Positions 8,173 through 17,567 of a DNA stretch of 64,000 bases are shown one piece after another. The DNA lies in assembly GCF_002813425.1 (NCBI RefSeq), contig NZ_PHUL01000001.1:2921001-2985000 (forward strand), in the 5' to 3' direction. A model generated the notes under the pieces. That model worked only from the letters and a program-made list of their open reading frames with translations. It did not search any database and was not told the DNA's origin. The translations under genes were made by a program, and so were the position numbers. Source of the DNA: Cellulophaga sp. RHA19 (GTDB lineage Bacteria > Bacteroidota > Bacteroidia > Flavobacteriales > Flavobacteriaceae). The stretch's first letter is position 1, and every line of letters begins with the position of its first letter.

Positions 8173-9267
8173 CTAATTAGTCGCTTTTGGGTAGTCTGTA
8201 TACCCTTTTTCTCCTGGAACATAAAAAGTACTGTCATCCCACTCTGCAAGTTCTACATTATCTCTAAAACGCTCCACCAAATCTGGGTTAGATATAAACG
8301 GTTTACCGTAAGCAACTAAATCGGCAAAACCATCTTCTATTACTTTATTACCAGATTCTTTATCAAAACCAGAATTAATCATTAATGTTCCATTATATAA
8401 TGGTCTAAAGTGTTTTGCTATTTCGGTAACTGCAAATGGTATGTTAGACACATCTGTAAATGGTTCAGATAAATGAACATATGCTAAGTTATAATCATTT
8501 AGCTTTTTTATAATGTATTCAAACGTTGGTATAGTTTCTTCATCCATAGTAATACCAAATAGTCCGTTTAAAGAAGGATTAAAACGTACACCTATTTTTT
8601 CTTGCGGAATTACTTGTTTTATTTCATCTAAAAGTTCAAAGAAAAAACGAGCTCTATTTTCTATACTACCTCCGTACTCATCTGTTCTAGTATTAGAGGT
8701 TGCTGTAAAAAACTGATGAAACAAATAACCGTTACTAGAATGAATTTCTACACCATCAAAACCTGCCTTTACAGCATTTTTAGCAGCATTTTTAAAATCT
8801 TGTATTGTTTCTTTTATTTCAGATAGTGTCATTGCTTTTGGCGTAACAGTATCTTTAAAACCCTCTTCTGTATAAGATTTTTCATTAGGATTAATAGCAG
8901 ACGGTGCTAGTGGTAATTCTCCGTTATGAAAATCTGGATGTGATATACGACCAACGTGCCAAAGCTGAATAAATATTTTACCACCTTTATCATGCACTCG
9001 TTTTGTAACTTTTTTCCAGCCTTCTACTTGCTCGTCAGAATAAATACCAGGTGTATTTATGTAACCAACAGCTTTTTTAGAAACCTGAGACCCCTCTGTA
9101 ATTAGTAAGCCTGCAGATGCTCTTTGCTCATAATAAAGTCCTTGCAACTCATCTGTTGCTGCTTTTTCTTTATTAGTTGCACGGCTACGAGTCATTGGTG
9201 CCATTGCTACTCTATTTTTAAGCTCTATATTTTTAGTATATGGTTTTAGTAAGTTTTGCATACTCAT
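8173..9267 (-). CDS. Alkene reductase, old yellow enzyme family (NemA-like)
   Basis: FMN-dependent NADPH reductase acting on activated C=C bonds, for example N-ethylmaleimide and other electrophiles. The (beta/alpha)8 barrel begins KNRVAMAPMTRSRA (about residues 18-31) and has FIQLWHVGRISHP, then the active-site stretch FDGVEIHSSNGYLFHQF (around 169-185) with NTRTDEYGGSIENR, all standard for the family. 364 residues is the usual length. A second in-frame ATG sits two codons inside the first. A -7 element lies 31 bases upstream. The gene is monocistronic; it fits the redox/electrophile theme of several later loci but shares no operon with them. Confidence 0.93.
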   Translation of the reverse strand: MSMQNLLKPYTKNIELKNRVAMAPMTRSRATNKEKAATDELQGLYYEQRASAGLLITEGSQVSKKAVGYINTPGIYSDEQVEGWKKVTKRVHDKGGKIFIQLWHVGRISHPDFHNGELPLAPSAINPNEKSYTEEGFKDTVTPKAMTLSEIKETIQDFKNAAKNAVKAGFDGVEIHSSNGYLFHQFFTATSNTRTDEYGGSIENRARFFFELLDEIKQVIPQEKIGVRFNPSLNGLFGITMDEETIPTFEYIIKKLNDYNLAYVHLSEPFTDVSNIPFAVTEIAKHFRPLYNGTLMINSGFDKESGNKVIEDGFADLVAYGKPFISNPDLVERFRDNVELAEWDDSTFYVPGEKGYTDYPKATN

Positions 9268-9297
9268 TAAATAAAATTTTATAATTATGGTGAATTA

Positions 9298-9305
9298 CAA
9301 ATTTA
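9298..9305 (-). promoter_or_regulatory. -7 promoter element of the alkene reductase gene
   Basis: CAAATTTA on plus, TAAATTTG on minus: full match to TAnnTTTG, 31 bases before the ATG at 9267. Confidence 0.55.
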
Positions 9306-9509
9306 CAAGAGCTTATTGTCAATTTCATTGATCTATATCAATTATGATATATTTAACTCTTGAATATAGCACTAGAAATTTAGTTCTATTTAAAATAAAA
9401 CCCAAATTTGTTAATAAACATAACACATTCTAGCCATTCAAATAAGATTAATAATTATGAATATAGATAAAAAAATGTTAAAATAATGCCATTTAACAAT
9501 AAAATACAT

Positions 9510-9521
9510 CTACATATGTAG
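9510..9521. promoter_or_regulatory. 12-base perfect palindrome upstream of iota-carrageenase
   Basis: CTACATATGTAG is a perfect palindrome 47 bases upstream of the carrageenase ATG. A regulatory site is possible, but no second copy was found in the window. The remainder of the 300-base gap (9268-9567) shows no gene. Confidence 0.35.
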
Positions 9522-9567
9522 GAATATACTTTTTAATATTGCATCATATTAATTTAAAATTTTTACT

Positions 9568-11046
9568 ATGATGAAACTAAAAATTAAACATGTGTATTTA
9601 GCAACAATGGCAACTATGCTTATTGGTTGCTCTAAAGAAATTGAAGAAGTAGAAAATACAGAACAAGCAGAAGTGCTTACAGAAGTAAGTGCACAAGCAA
9701 CTAACTTTTATAAACCACCGACAGCAGCAGTTTTAGCTAATAAAGTAAACTTAGTAACTGCGTATGGGGTAAATAATAGAGACGCTAATGATGATACAGA
9801 AAAATTAAACAAAGCTATAAAAGACATTTCTGGGTCTGGGGGTGTAATTATTATTCCTGTTGGTAAATATTATTTAAATAAAGTTAGAATGCGCTCTAAC
9901 GTTCATCTACAGATTGAAAAAGGAACAACAATTTACCCTACAAAAGGTTTAACTCCAGCAAAAAATCATAGAATTTTTGACTTTGCTAATAAAACAGAAG
10001 ACAAAATAAAAAATGTTAGTATTACTGGTAAGGGAGGTAAATTTAATGTAGATGTTAGAGGTAATTCTTCTAAAAACATTATTGTAGCAGACGTTGGTAA
10101 TGTAGATAATTTTAAAATAGCCAACTTTTCTATTAAAGATGACAAAACAGTATTTGCATCTATACTTATTAGTTTTACAGGCAAAGCTGGTGATGCTTGG
10201 CCACATAATGGTATTATAGAAAATATAAACCAAACCAATGCACATACAGGTTATGGTTTAATACAAGCATATGCTGCAGATAACATACTTTTTAATAACC
10301 TAAGTTGTACTGGTGGTGTAACATTAAGATTAGAGACAGATAACCTTGCTATGAAAACGGCTAAAAAAGGAGGCGTAAGAAAAATATTTGCAACAAATAT
10401 TGCAAATAAAAATGGCTTAACTCCTGTTATGTTCTCTCCTCACTTTATGGAAAATGGAAAAGTAACTATAGATGGTGTTTCTGCAGTTGGTTGTGCTTAT
10501 GCTGTACGTGTAGAACACGGTTTTATAGAACTTTTTGACAAACAAAACAGACCTAGTGCAGAAGCTTTTAAAAACTATATAGAAGGTATTTTAGGTGCAG
10601 GTTCTGTACAAATTGTTTACAAACGTAATAATGGAAGAACTTGGGCTGCTAGAATTGCTAACAATTTTAGTGAAATTGCATATAACCACCCTAACCCAGC
10701 TGTTAACGGTATTAAACCAGGAAGTTTTAAAAACTCTACAGTAAAAAATGTAAAAGTAACTTACAAAAACACAGGAGCTAAATTAAAACAAGCCTTTTTA
10801 CCTTATTTACCTTGCTCAGAATGGTCTAAATTGTGTAAACCTGGACCTTCAGGTTTTGAGTATAACGGTCCATCTTTAGGTGTAACCATAGACAACACTA
10901 AAAATGATAACAGTCTAGGTAATTACAATGTAAATGTAACTACATCTAGGGTACAAGGTTTTCCTAGCAATCATATTTTAAATGTAAAACACAACACTGC
11001 TAAACTTTGTAATAAAGGTGTTGGCACTATTAACTCTTGTAATTAA
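9568..11046 (+). CDS. cgiA: Iota-carrageenase, glycoside hydrolase family 82 lipoprotein
   Basis: Secreted enzyme that cleaves beta-1,4 bonds of iota-carrageenan from red algae. It begins with a lipobox (TMLIGC, Cys21), so it should be a surface lipoprotein, and continues as a right-handed beta helix (GSGGVIIIPVGKYYLNKV, repeated short strands). Family assignment rests on active-site spacing: Gln233, Glu256, Asp258 and His292 reproduce the spacing of Gln222, Glu245, Asp247 and His281 in the Alteromonas fortis GH82 enzyme (recalled from the literature, not aligned by machine). About 490 residues matches known flavobacterial GH82 enzymes. There is no adjacent SusCD pair or sulfatase, so it is a solitary enzyme rather than part of a locus. 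Two in-frame ATGs are adjacent; the first is used. Confidence 0.87.
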   Translation: MMKLKIKHVYLATMATMLIGCSKEIEEVENTEQAEVLTEVSAQATNFYKPPTAAVLANKVNLVTAYGVNNRDANDDTEKLNKAIKDISGSGGVIIIPVGKYYLNKVRMRSNVHLQIEKGTTIYPTKGLTPAKNHRIFDFANKTEDKIKNVSITGKGGKFNVDVRGNSSKNIIVADVGNVDNFKIANFSIKDDKTVFASILISFTGKAGDAWPHNGIIENINQTNAHTGYGLIQAYAADNILFNNLSCTGGVTLRLETDNLAMKTAKKGGVRKIFATNIANKNGLTPVMFSPHFMENGKVTIDGVSAVGCAYAVRVEHGFIELFDKQNRPSAEAFKNYIEGILGAGSVQIVYKRNNGRTWAARIANNFSEIAYNHPNPAVNGIKPGSFKNSTVKNVKVTYKNTGAKLKQAFLPYLPCSEWSKLCKPGPSGFEYNGPSLGVTIDNTKNDNSLGNYNVNVTTSRVQGFPSNHILNVKHNTAKLCNKGVGTINSCN

Positions 11047-11067
11047 AATTACATTCTAATTTTATAA

Positions 11068-11095
11068 AAAAGCCAATCTATTTAGATTGGCTTTT
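11068..11095. terminator. Bidirectional terminator between convergent genes
   Basis: AAAAGCCAATCTA / TAGATTGGCTTTT, a perfect 13-base inverted repeat with a 2-base centre, placed between the carrageenase stop and the antiporter stop. Confidence 0.9.
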
Positions 11096-11100
11096 ATTAA

Positions 11101-12990
11101 TTACTTCTCAATATTTTCTTCTAAGGCTGCTCTAATTTGTTCGCCATCCCAATGCCTATCAAACTCTACTATACCTCTTTTAAAATCTTGTTCTAATAAT
11201 TTTTCTTGCTGTTCTAATTCTTTACGAGCTTTAAAAATATAATTATCATCGCCAATTTTTTTCTCTTTAGCCAATCGTCTTATACTATCTTCATCATATT
11301 TTATAAAATTTTGTATTTGACGCTGTAGTGTGTATTTTCTAAACCCCATTTGACTTAAAACTTCACTAGCTAGTTTTAAAGAAGTCTCTAATGATTCTCT
11401 ATAGATATGATCTATTTCCATATTTAAAAACTCATACGCTGCGTACCTACTTTTTGCTCTAACCATTAGCTTTACTTGTGGATAATTACTTTTTACTGTT
11501 TTAGCTAATTTTTTAATAACATCAGGATTATCCATAGCACATATCAATATATTTGCCTCTGCAATACCTGCAGATTCCAATAAATCTGTTCTTGTTGCAT
11601 CTCCATAATAAACATCAAATCCCATTTTGCGTAAAAAATCTACTCGGTTAGAGTCGTGATCCAAAATAGTGGCTTCTACGCCGTGTGTACGTAAAAAACG
11701 ACCTATAGTACTACCAAAATGTCCAAAACCAACTAAAATAATTTTTTGCGATTTTGCTATATGGTCCGTTGGTCTTTTTATGGACTCTTTAGTTCCTAAA
11801 CGCGGTAATATAACCCGCTCGTTAATAATACCTATTATTGGTGTAACAGTCATTGTTAATGCTGTTACAACTAGCATAATATCTAACTGGTCTTGTTTTA
11901 ATATATTTAAAGAAAAAGCAAAGGATAGTAATACAAAAGCAAACTCTCCTACTTGTGCTAAACTAAAAGTAAGTAATATTTTTTGGTTTAGTTTTAACTT
12001 AAAAAAAGAAGCTGTAATAAATAACACCAATGCTTTTAAACCTATTACGGCCAACAAAATACCACCTACAGTTAACGGACTTTTAGCTATTACAATAAAG
12101 TTAATAGATGCACCAACTGCCATAAAAAACAGTCCCAATAACAAATTTTTAAATGGTTCTAGAGTACTTTCTAACTCGTGTTTAAACTCGCTGTTAGATA
12201 ATACTACACCTCCTAAAAAAGCTCCTAAGGCCGGACTTAAACCTACCAACTCCATTAAAAATGATATTCCAAATACAATAAGTAATGCCGCAGCAATTAA
12301 TAATTCTCTAACACCTGTTTTTGCAACTTTACGTAGCATTGGAACTATTAAATAACGACCTGCTACAACTATTAAAACCACAGAAACTAAAATGGCCAAA
12401 GTTTGTAAACCCAAAGGTAAATTTTGTAATAAATTTGCCTTTTCGCTATGGTTCTCTACAACTTTTTTATCTGTGTTTGCTAATAAGGGTAAGGCACCAA
12501 GCATAAAAATTACTATAATATCCTGAAACAGTAATATAGAAAAAGATGATGCGCCAAATGTTGTATTTAACAGACCTTTTTCTTTAATTGTTTGCAGAGC
12601 TATTGCTGTAGAAGATAAAGCTACTGCCATAGAAAAAGTTAAAGCTACTTTCCAATCAAAATCAAATAATATAAATAAAAAATAAGAAAGTAACATTGTA
12701 CCTGCAACCTGTACACCTCCCATTCCTAGAATAGTTTTTCGCATTTTCCAGAAGTTTTTAGGCTCTATTTCTAAACCAATTAAAAACAACATCATAACAA
12801 CTCCAAACTCTGCAAAATGTAATATATCTTCTCCTTCATTACCTATAAACCCAAATACATAAGGGCCAATTAATACACCTGCTAATAAGTAACCTAAAAC
12901 AGAACTAAGTCCTAAACGTTTAGCTACAGATACACAAACAATGGCTCCCAGTAAAAAAACTATGGCTTCAAAAAGAATACTACCCGTCAT
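11101..12990 (-). CDS. Kef-type K+/H+ antiporter (CPA2 family) with C-terminal RCK domain
   Basis: Inner-membrane monovalent cation:proton antiporter. Residues 1-385 form about 12 membrane spans with CPA2 features (GYLLAGVLIGPYVFG near 32, LFLIGLEIEP near 69, ALSSTAIALQTIKEKG, LGAFLGGVVLSNSEF). Residues about 415-530 are a TrkA-N/RCK nucleotide-binding domain (IILVGFGHFGSTIGRFL, then ILDHDSNRVDFLRKMG). The C-terminal about 60 residues are charged and probably helical. In Kef systems, gating responds to glutathione adducts or NAD(H). Its partner oxidoreductase lies 4 bases upstream in the same operon, supporting an electrophile-protection role. Confidence 0.92.
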   Translation of the reverse strand: MTGSILFEAIVFLLGAIVCVSVAKRLGLSSVLGYLLAGVLIGPYVFGFIGNEGEDILHFAEFGVVMMLFLIGLEIEPKNFWKMRKTILGMGGVQVAGTMLLSYFLFILFDFDWKVALTFSMAVALSSTAIALQTIKEKGLLNTTFGASSFSILLFQDIIVIFMLGALPLLANTDKKVVENHSEKANLLQNLPLGLQTLAILVSVVLIVVAGRYLIVPMLRKVAKTGVRELLIAAALLIVFGISFLMELVGLSPALGAFLGGVVLSNSEFKHELESTLEPFKNLLLGLFFMAVGASINFIVIAKSPLTVGGILLAVIGLKALVLFITASFFKLKLNQKILLTFSLAQVGEFAFVLLSFAFSLNILKQDQLDIMLVVTALTMTVTPIIGIINERVILPRLGTKESIKRPTDHIAKSQKIILVGFGHFGSTIGRFLRTHGVEATILDHDSNRVDFLRKMGFDVYYGDATRTDLLESAGIAEANILICAMDNPDVIKKLAKTVKSNYPQVKLMVRAKSRYAAYEFLNMEIDHIYRESLETSLKLASEVLSQMGFRKYTLQRQIQNFIKYDEDSIRRLAKEKKIGDDNYIFKARKELEQQEKLLEQDFKRGIVEFDRHWDGEQIRAALEENIEK

Positions 12991-12994
12991 ACAT

Positions 12995-13588
12995 TTACGT
13001 GTTTAATTGTGGAATATCATTTAAAAAATAAAAGCCACTAACATCTGTTACAGCCATATTTTGTTGCAATAAGTCTAATAGTTTGTCATACTGCTGTGCA
13101 TAATCATTTAAAATTTCTTGAGCCACTTTATGTGTACCCATAACTGCAAAAGGAGGAAAATAAAGCATTCCGCATAGGTTTGCTGTTTGCTCAAAAGGTC
13201 GTAAAAATTCGTTTACAGAAAAACTATTGGTTCCTGTTTCACAATACACTGCTCTAGAGCCACCTGTTGTAATAACATTTAAACTCTTTTTACCTTGTAA
13301 AGCATTTCCGTTGGGACCGTAAGCCCAACCAAATTCTAATACCATATCTATCCACTGTTTCATTAGAGGCGGACAACTATACCAATAAAAAGGATGATGC
13401 CATACTATAATATCGTGCTCTAAAAGCAGTTTTTTTTCAACCTCTACATCTATATTAAAGTCTGGGTAACACTCATATAAATCGTGAAATGTTACTCCTT
13501 CTTTATTTTTAATTTTATCAACTAAAGCTGCATTTGCCCTAGATTTTTCAAACTTAGGGTGAGCAAATAAGACAAGTACTTTTTTCAT
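12995..13588 (-). CDS. Kef-associated NAD(P)H oxidoreductase (KefF/KefG-like)
   Basis: Flavodoxin-fold FMN quinone reductase of the KefF/KefG/MdaB group, the ancillary subunit that activates Kef antiporters. Visible motifs are LVLFAHPKFEKSRAN at the N-terminus, HHPFYWYSCPPLMKQWID (about 63-80), the signature of the family, and GWAYGPNGNALQGKK (about 87-101) with ITTGG. 197 residues is the normal size. The stop is 4 bases before the antiporter start, the classical Kef gene pair. It is transcribed with the antiporter; the SDR gene upstream ends 67 bases away and may or may not be in the same transcript. Confidence 0.91.
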   Translation of the reverse strand: MKKVLVLFAHPKFEKSRANAALVDKIKNKEGVTFHDLYECYPDFNIDVEVEKKLLLEHDIIVWHHPFYWYSCPPLMKQWIDMVLEFGWAYGPNGNALQGKKSLNVITTGGSRAVYCETGTNSFSVNEFLRPFEQTANLCGMLYFPPFAVMGTHKVAQEILNDYAQQYDKLLDLLQQNMAVTDVSGFYFLNDIPQLNT

Positions 13589-13655
13589 TTTACTAATTTA
13601 GTTGAAAACATAAGATACAAAAAATGAATTTTAATTATTTATATAACATACTAAT

Positions 13656-14444
13656 TTACAACACTATATTATTACTAATTTTAATTAACTCTTCAATTTT
13701 AGCTTCGTTATAAGCATCTGGATGTGCTTTTGAGTAATCTCCTTTGTCATTATCAAAATAACTTTCTGTTTTAGCCATATCTGTTATACTTAAATCATAC
13801 AAAATATCAACTCCTTTTTCTGCAGGAGACCAATGCTGACCATAAGCCTCATTTGCCATTTTAGTGTTTAAAAGAGATCCAGGATTTACAGCAACTACTG
13901 TAATACTAGGTTCTTTTTTAGCTAAATTAAAACTCCACATTGTTAAAGCTAACTTACTCTGCGCATAGGCTTCATTAGCTCCTAAATTCATTTTACCTTG
14001 TAATGCTTTTAAAGAAATAGGAGATTGTGCAGCAGAACTTAGATTTACTATTCTAGGTGTATTAGATTTTTTTAATAAAGATAGCAATGATGTTGTAAGC
14101 TGATAAGGAGCTAAATAGTTAACCACTAAACGAATATCTATTTCATTTGCTGTAGCATCTGCTTTAGTCATTAAAACACCTGCATTATTTACAATAACAT
14201 CTAATTTTGGTAATGTATTATTTATTTCTAACGCCATTTTTTTTACCGCGTCTAAATCTGAAAAATCGGCTAAAAAGCCTATAATATTATCGCTATTAGA
14301 TTCTTTTTTTAACTCTGTTAACGTTGCATTCAATTTGGCTTTACTTCTTCCATGAATGGCAATAAAATGTCCCTCTTTTGCTAACCGTAAGGCTAATAGT
14401 TTGCCTATTCCGTCTGTACTTCCTGTAATTAATATATGTTTCAT
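13656..14444 (-). CDS. Short-chain dehydrogenase/reductase
   Basis: Classical SDR of 262 residues: cofactor loop TGSTDGIGK (7-15), NNAGVL (about 86-91), catalytic Ser of LSSAAQS and YAQSK (Tyr/Lys pair about 160-164). The Arg after the cofactor loop (HGRSKAKL) suggests NADP preference. No substrate can be deduced. It sits in a run of redox genes on one strand; the gaps on either side (67 and 76 bases, the latter with a hairpin) suggest it may be transcribed on its own. Confidence 0.88.
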   Translation of the reverse strand: MKHILITGSTDGIGKLLALRLAKEGHFIAIHGRSKAKLNATLTELKKESNSDNIIGFLADFSDLDAVKKMALEINNTLPKLDVIVNNAGVLMTKADATANEIDIRLVVNYLAPYQLTTSLLSLLKKSNTPRIVNLSSAAQSPISLKALQGKMNLGANEAYAQSKLALTMWSFNLAKKEPSITVVAVNPGSLLNTKMANEAYGQHWSPAEKGVDILYDLSITDMAKTESYFDNDKGDYSKAHPDAYNEAKIEELIKISNNIVL

Positions 14445-14479
14445 TCTTTTTTGACTTTAGATTGATTTAATTTAAATTA

Positions 14480-14502
14480 TTGGCAGAAGTATATTCTGCC
14501 AA
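14480..14502 (-). terminator. Hairpin after the 2OG oxygenase gene
   Basis: TTGGCAGAA / TTCTGCCAA, perfect 9-base arms with a 5-base loop, 19 bases after the oxygenase stop. The T run that follows on the minus strand is poor, so it may be a weak terminator or an mRNA-stabilising hairpin. Confidence 0.6.
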
Positions 14503-14520
14503 CAATTCTTATCGTGTTTT

Positions 14521-15483
14521 TTAAAACGGAGCAATGGTGTCTTTAGGAGCCTCTGGTATACTCCAACGATCACGAGCACTAATACTTTGTGTTGCTACAA
14601 CTTTAGATTCTGAGTTACCTGCACTACCATAGCTACTTGCTCCTCCTCTTGGTATTTGCATACGGTCTCCGTACAACCAAACCACTAAATTATTACGTTG
14701 TCCGCTAGTAATTGGGTGTGTAGCGTGTGGCACATTTCCCGTATGAATTATTGCTTTACCTGGCTCAAAAATAGTTTGTACAACTTTACCTGTGGTTCTG
14801 TTATGAAAATCTACTTCTGACCCAGTAAATTCTTCATCTGGTAAGTTAATATTAATATTTAAAGTAGCAGATGAAGCATCGGTGTGTGCCTGTAAATCTT
14901 TGTCTTTATCTGGGTTGTACTGAATAGAAAAACCAAATGTTTGGTTATCATAACCATAAGTACCAAGTAATAAACGAGCTATTGGGCGCATATAACGATC
15001 CATAATTTCATTATAAAATGCCTGAAAACTTGGTGCTGCAAGATATCCTTCAGAGCGTGGATCTAGCATAACTCCGTAACGATTTAATTGAATACCGTAA
15101 GGTGCACGTCTAGGAATTTCAGAATTTACTGTAGCTTCTAAATACTTACGAAATTCCGCCAAGCGTTCTATATCAAAAAACTGAGCAGAATACACACCTG
15201 GTATAATTTCTTTCCATAAATCAGCAACAGCGTTTTCCTTTTCAGGGTTTTCCCAAGCCTCATTTATCGCTTTTCTCAATTTAGGATCAAGTAGTGTTTC
15301 ATCTGGAACTAACAAACTGTCTTTATTTTCAAATTCCCATACATCCCAAGCATCTTCAAGTAGTTTTCGGTTACTATTCCAGAAATGAGATACAGAAGGC
15401 TCTCGTCTTAAAGAAGCTTCTCTAGTAGGTAATGTAAGCGCATGAGCTTCTGCAAGTGCATTTTTATTTGTTGTTGTTTTCAT
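14521..15483 (-). CDS. 2-oxoglutarate/Fe(II)-dependent oxygenase superfamily protein
   Basis: A 320-residue protein whose C-terminal half has the iron and 2-oxoglutarate ligands of a double-stranded beta-helix oxygenase: His200 and Asp202 in LQAHTDASS, a distal histidine in NVPHATHP (His253 or His256) and Arg263 in SGQRNNLVVW. The motif order matches the prolyl-4-hydroxylase-like (P4Hc) group. The N-terminal 100 residues are charged and unassigned. There is no signal peptide, so it is probably cytoplasmic. Substrate is unknown. It is transcribed from a good -7 element 84 bases upstream and lies next to an AraC-family gene on the same strand. Confidence 0.82.
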   Translation of the reverse strand: MKTTTNKNALAEAHALTLPTREASLRREPSVSHFWNSNRKLLEDAWDVWEFENKDSLLVPDETLLDPKLRKAINEAWENPEKENAVADLWKEIIPGVYSAQFFDIERLAEFRKYLEATVNSEIPRRAPYGIQLNRYGVMLDPRSEGYLAAPSFQAFYNEIMDRYMRPIARLLLGTYGYDNQTFGFSIQYNPDKDKDLQAHTDASSATLNININLPDEEFTGSEVDFHNRTTGKVVQTIFEPGKAIIHTGNVPHATHPITSGQRNNLVVWLYGDRMQIPRGGASSYGSAGNSESKVVATQSISARDRWSIPEAPKDTIAPF

Positions 15484-15566
15484 AATATCATTGTTTTTTG
15501 CTAAAAATTACTATCGTAGTATATTTTAGTTTTTATAACTATTTATTCGTCTTAATAATCTAATAA

Positions 15567-15574
15567 CAAAGGTA
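15567..15574 (-). promoter_or_regulatory. -7 promoter element of the 2OG oxygenase gene
   Basis: CAAAGGTA on plus, TACCTTTG on minus: exact TAnnTTTG, 84 bases upstream of the oxygenase start. Confidence 0.5.
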
Positions 15575-15646
15575 TTTAGACACACAAGCTTAAAAAGAGT
15601 AAAAAACAAAGGGCTTTTAGTAAAAAAAGAGGTAATTGGTAATTTA

Positions 15647-16510
15647 TTAGGAGATGCTTGACTTGTAAGCGCCAATAGTCATCCCTTTATAAGTTTGGAA
15701 GGTCTTGTTAAGGTGACTAGAATCTGTAAAGCCTAATTCCATTGCAATTTCAGAATATTGCAAATCTGTATATTTTAATCTAGTTTCAACAAGCTTTAAT
15801 TTGTAGTTGATAATGTACTTTTTTAGCGACACATCGGTGTGCTTTTTAAAATATTCACTGATGTAATTATCTGCCATATGAAATTCCTCAGCTAAACTTT
15901 TAGTAGATAATAACTCCGAATTATAAATATTAGAATGAATATAATTGATGATTTGCTGAATTTTAGACGATTTTACTTCTTTTACCGATTCTGAAGTGTT
16001 TATAAACTGAATATTTCGGGCAATTAAATGTAAAATAACCGATAATGAATTCTGAATAATGAAGATATCAAAAGACTGTTTGTTTAAATATTCGGTAGCC
16101 ACCATATTTACTAAAGCTACTAAATGCGAACGATCTGCTTCGGTTTCAAACTGCATTTCACGAAGTTCGTGACTTTCACTATTTAATATTTCTTCAATTT
16201 TACGAAACCAATTATTAACAGGAAGTGTTTCATTTTGAGAAGACGTGTTTTTAAAAAAACTCTTTAAAAATTTAATAGCTACAGTTGTAGTTGCTGTTTC
16301 TGGATTAACAATATAAATATCATCAGGAATAAATACAAAAAAACTATTGGCTGAATAATTTACCGTTTTACCATTAATTTTTATAGTACCTGACCCTTTT
16401 TCAAAATAAACAATTTCAAAAAAACGAATGGTTGTGTACTTACAAAACTCAAAAAAAGTTTGTTCTTGATATTTAGCAATTACAATGTTTTCTATAATGG
16501 TACGTGCCAT
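15647..16510 (-). CDS. AraC-family transcriptional regulator
   Basis: 287 residues: an N-terminal cupin-like sensor region (about 1-95, with EIVYFEKGSGTIKINGK) and a C-terminal AraC DNA-binding domain (about 185-287) with both helix-turn-helix units (LAEEFHMADNYISEYFKKH and IAMELGFTDSSHLNKTF). It resembles the AraC protein at 20967-21860 along its whole length (shared ISEYFKKH/VSEFFKKQ and ELGFTDSSHLNKTF/ELGFTDVSHLSKTF), so the two are probably paralogues bracketing the same redox cluster. Likely targets are the cupin and reductase genes just upstream, but no binding site could be pinned down. Confidence 0.9.
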   Translation of the reverse strand: MARTIIENIVIAKYQEQTFFEFCKYTTIRFFEIVYFEKGSGTIKINGKTVNYSANSFFVFIPDDIYIVNPETATTTVAIKFLKSFFKNTSSQNETLPVNNWFRKIEEILNSESHELREMQFETEADRSHLVALVNMVATEYLNKQSFDIFIIQNSLSVILHLIARNIQFINTSESVKEVKSSKIQQIINYIHSNIYNSELLSTKSLAEEFHMADNYISEYFKKHTDVSLKKYIINYKLKLVETRLKYTDLQYSEIAMELGFTDSSHLNKTFQTYKGMTIGAYKSSIS

Positions 16511-16535
16511 AATTAATGGTTTAATTATTTATAAA

Positions 16536-16561
16536 AAAAAGTTGCCCTAAAGCAACTTTTT
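16536..16561 (-). terminator. Terminator hairpin downstream of cupin operon
   Basis: AAAAAGTTGC / GCAACTTTTT with a 6-base loop. It is the second hairpin after the DUF4437 gene and lies in front of the AraC gene, separating the two transcripts. Confidence 0.75.
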
Positions 16562-16678
16562 AATTGGGGAACCGTCTTTTAGTAAGATACTAAAAAACAG
16601 CGTGTAAACGGTTAAGCTTATATTATTTTTTTTATCTAAAAGAAATGCCTGCTACAATTGGCTTAAATCTGAAAATAT

Positions 16679-16707
16679 AAAAAGGTTTTGTTGCCACATA
16701 CCTTTTT
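16679..16707 (-). terminator. Hairpin immediately after the DUF4437 cupin gene
   Basis: AAAAAGGT / ACCTTTTT, 8-base arms and a 13-base loop, 6 bases after the stop. First of two hairpins in series. Confidence 0.6.
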
Positions 16708-16712
16708 CATAA

Positions 16713-17546
16713 CTACTTTATTTTAAAATTTCCGTTGCTTCTAATGTAAAGAACTGTTTCTTTATCTGTTGAAATTATTGAAGTCCCTTTTTTTTCTGCT
16801 CCAAAATAAGAAGGAGCATCTAATTGGTTTACAGCTCCTTTTTTGGAGAACTGATGTGTTAATCCTCCCGAAATAACAACAGCTCTAAAATTAGGACTCA
16901 AATTTTTAATTTTTCCTTTAAAACCTGCTGGCAATCTTAAAAGTGTTGCACGTAATTGGTTCTTTTTATGACTTCCCCATAAAAAGGCAGTTTCTACATT
17001 ACTTTTTGAAGCTACCCACTTTATATCGTTAGCATTTAGCCAAACCATATTGGTTTTATCCACATTAATTGGACGCTCTCCATTGTCAAAAGCTTCTGAT
17101 GTTGGTTGTACCAAATACGGTCCTTCTTGTATATCTAAAAATGCCATATTTTCTTGTCCATCTGCAGCAGTTATATGCGCTTCACCAGCTGGTTGTTGCC
17201 AATAAGAGCCTGCTGGCAACCATTGTTTTTCTGCTTGTTCGTCATCATTATGCAATAATCCTTTTATCACCACACCACGATAGGTAATGTTATGAATATG
17301 AGGTGGCGAAGAAAATCCTTTGTTGAATTTTACTAAAAATCCTGCTGGTTCGTTTTTAGTTCTGTCTCCCCAAAGTTTCCCTGCAGCCGGACTTTTATCT
17401 CCTCGTAACGGATTTAACCAGCCCCATTCTAAGTTGTCTGCAGTGACTACTTCATTTACAGATTTTGTAGTATCTGTTGTTGGTGTCTGTGCATTTGCAA
17501 AAATTCCAGCTACTAATGCTAATGCGATTAAGATACTTTTTTTCAT
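16713..17546 (-). CDS. Exported DUF4437 double-cupin protein
   Basis: A 277-residue exported protein: signal peptide with cleavage expected after FANA (about residue 19), then two cupin repeats of the DUF4437 (ChrR-like cupin) type. The first has the metal-binding pattern [18 protein letters not shown] and [17 protein letters not shown] (about 80-130). The second (about 180-270) keeps the fold but has fewer histidines, so probably only the first binds metal. It follows a second exported cupin by 21 bases, forming a two-gene operon. Enzymatic activity is unknown. Confidence 0.85.
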   Translation of the reverse strand: MKKSILIALALVAGIFANAQTPTTDTTKSVNEVVTADNLEWGWLNPLRGDKSPAAGKLWGDRTKNEPAGFLVKFNKGFSSPPHIHNITYRGVVIKGLLHNDDEQAEKQWLPAGSYWQQPAGEAHITAADGQENMAFLDIQEGPYLVQPTSEAFDNGERPINVDKTNMVWLNANDIKWVASKSNVETAFLWGSHKKNQLRATLLRLPAGFKGKIKNLSPNFRAVVISGGLTHQFSKKGAVNQLDAPSYFGAEKKGTSIISTDKETVLYIRSNGNFKIK

Positions 17547-17567
17547 TTTAAAAATTTTGAAATTGTA

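Noticed and set aside
11669..12355. Plus-strand open frame of 228 codons opposite the Kef antiporter
   Set aside because: Antisense to strongly conserved membrane spans and the RCK domain; the product has no recognisable domain.
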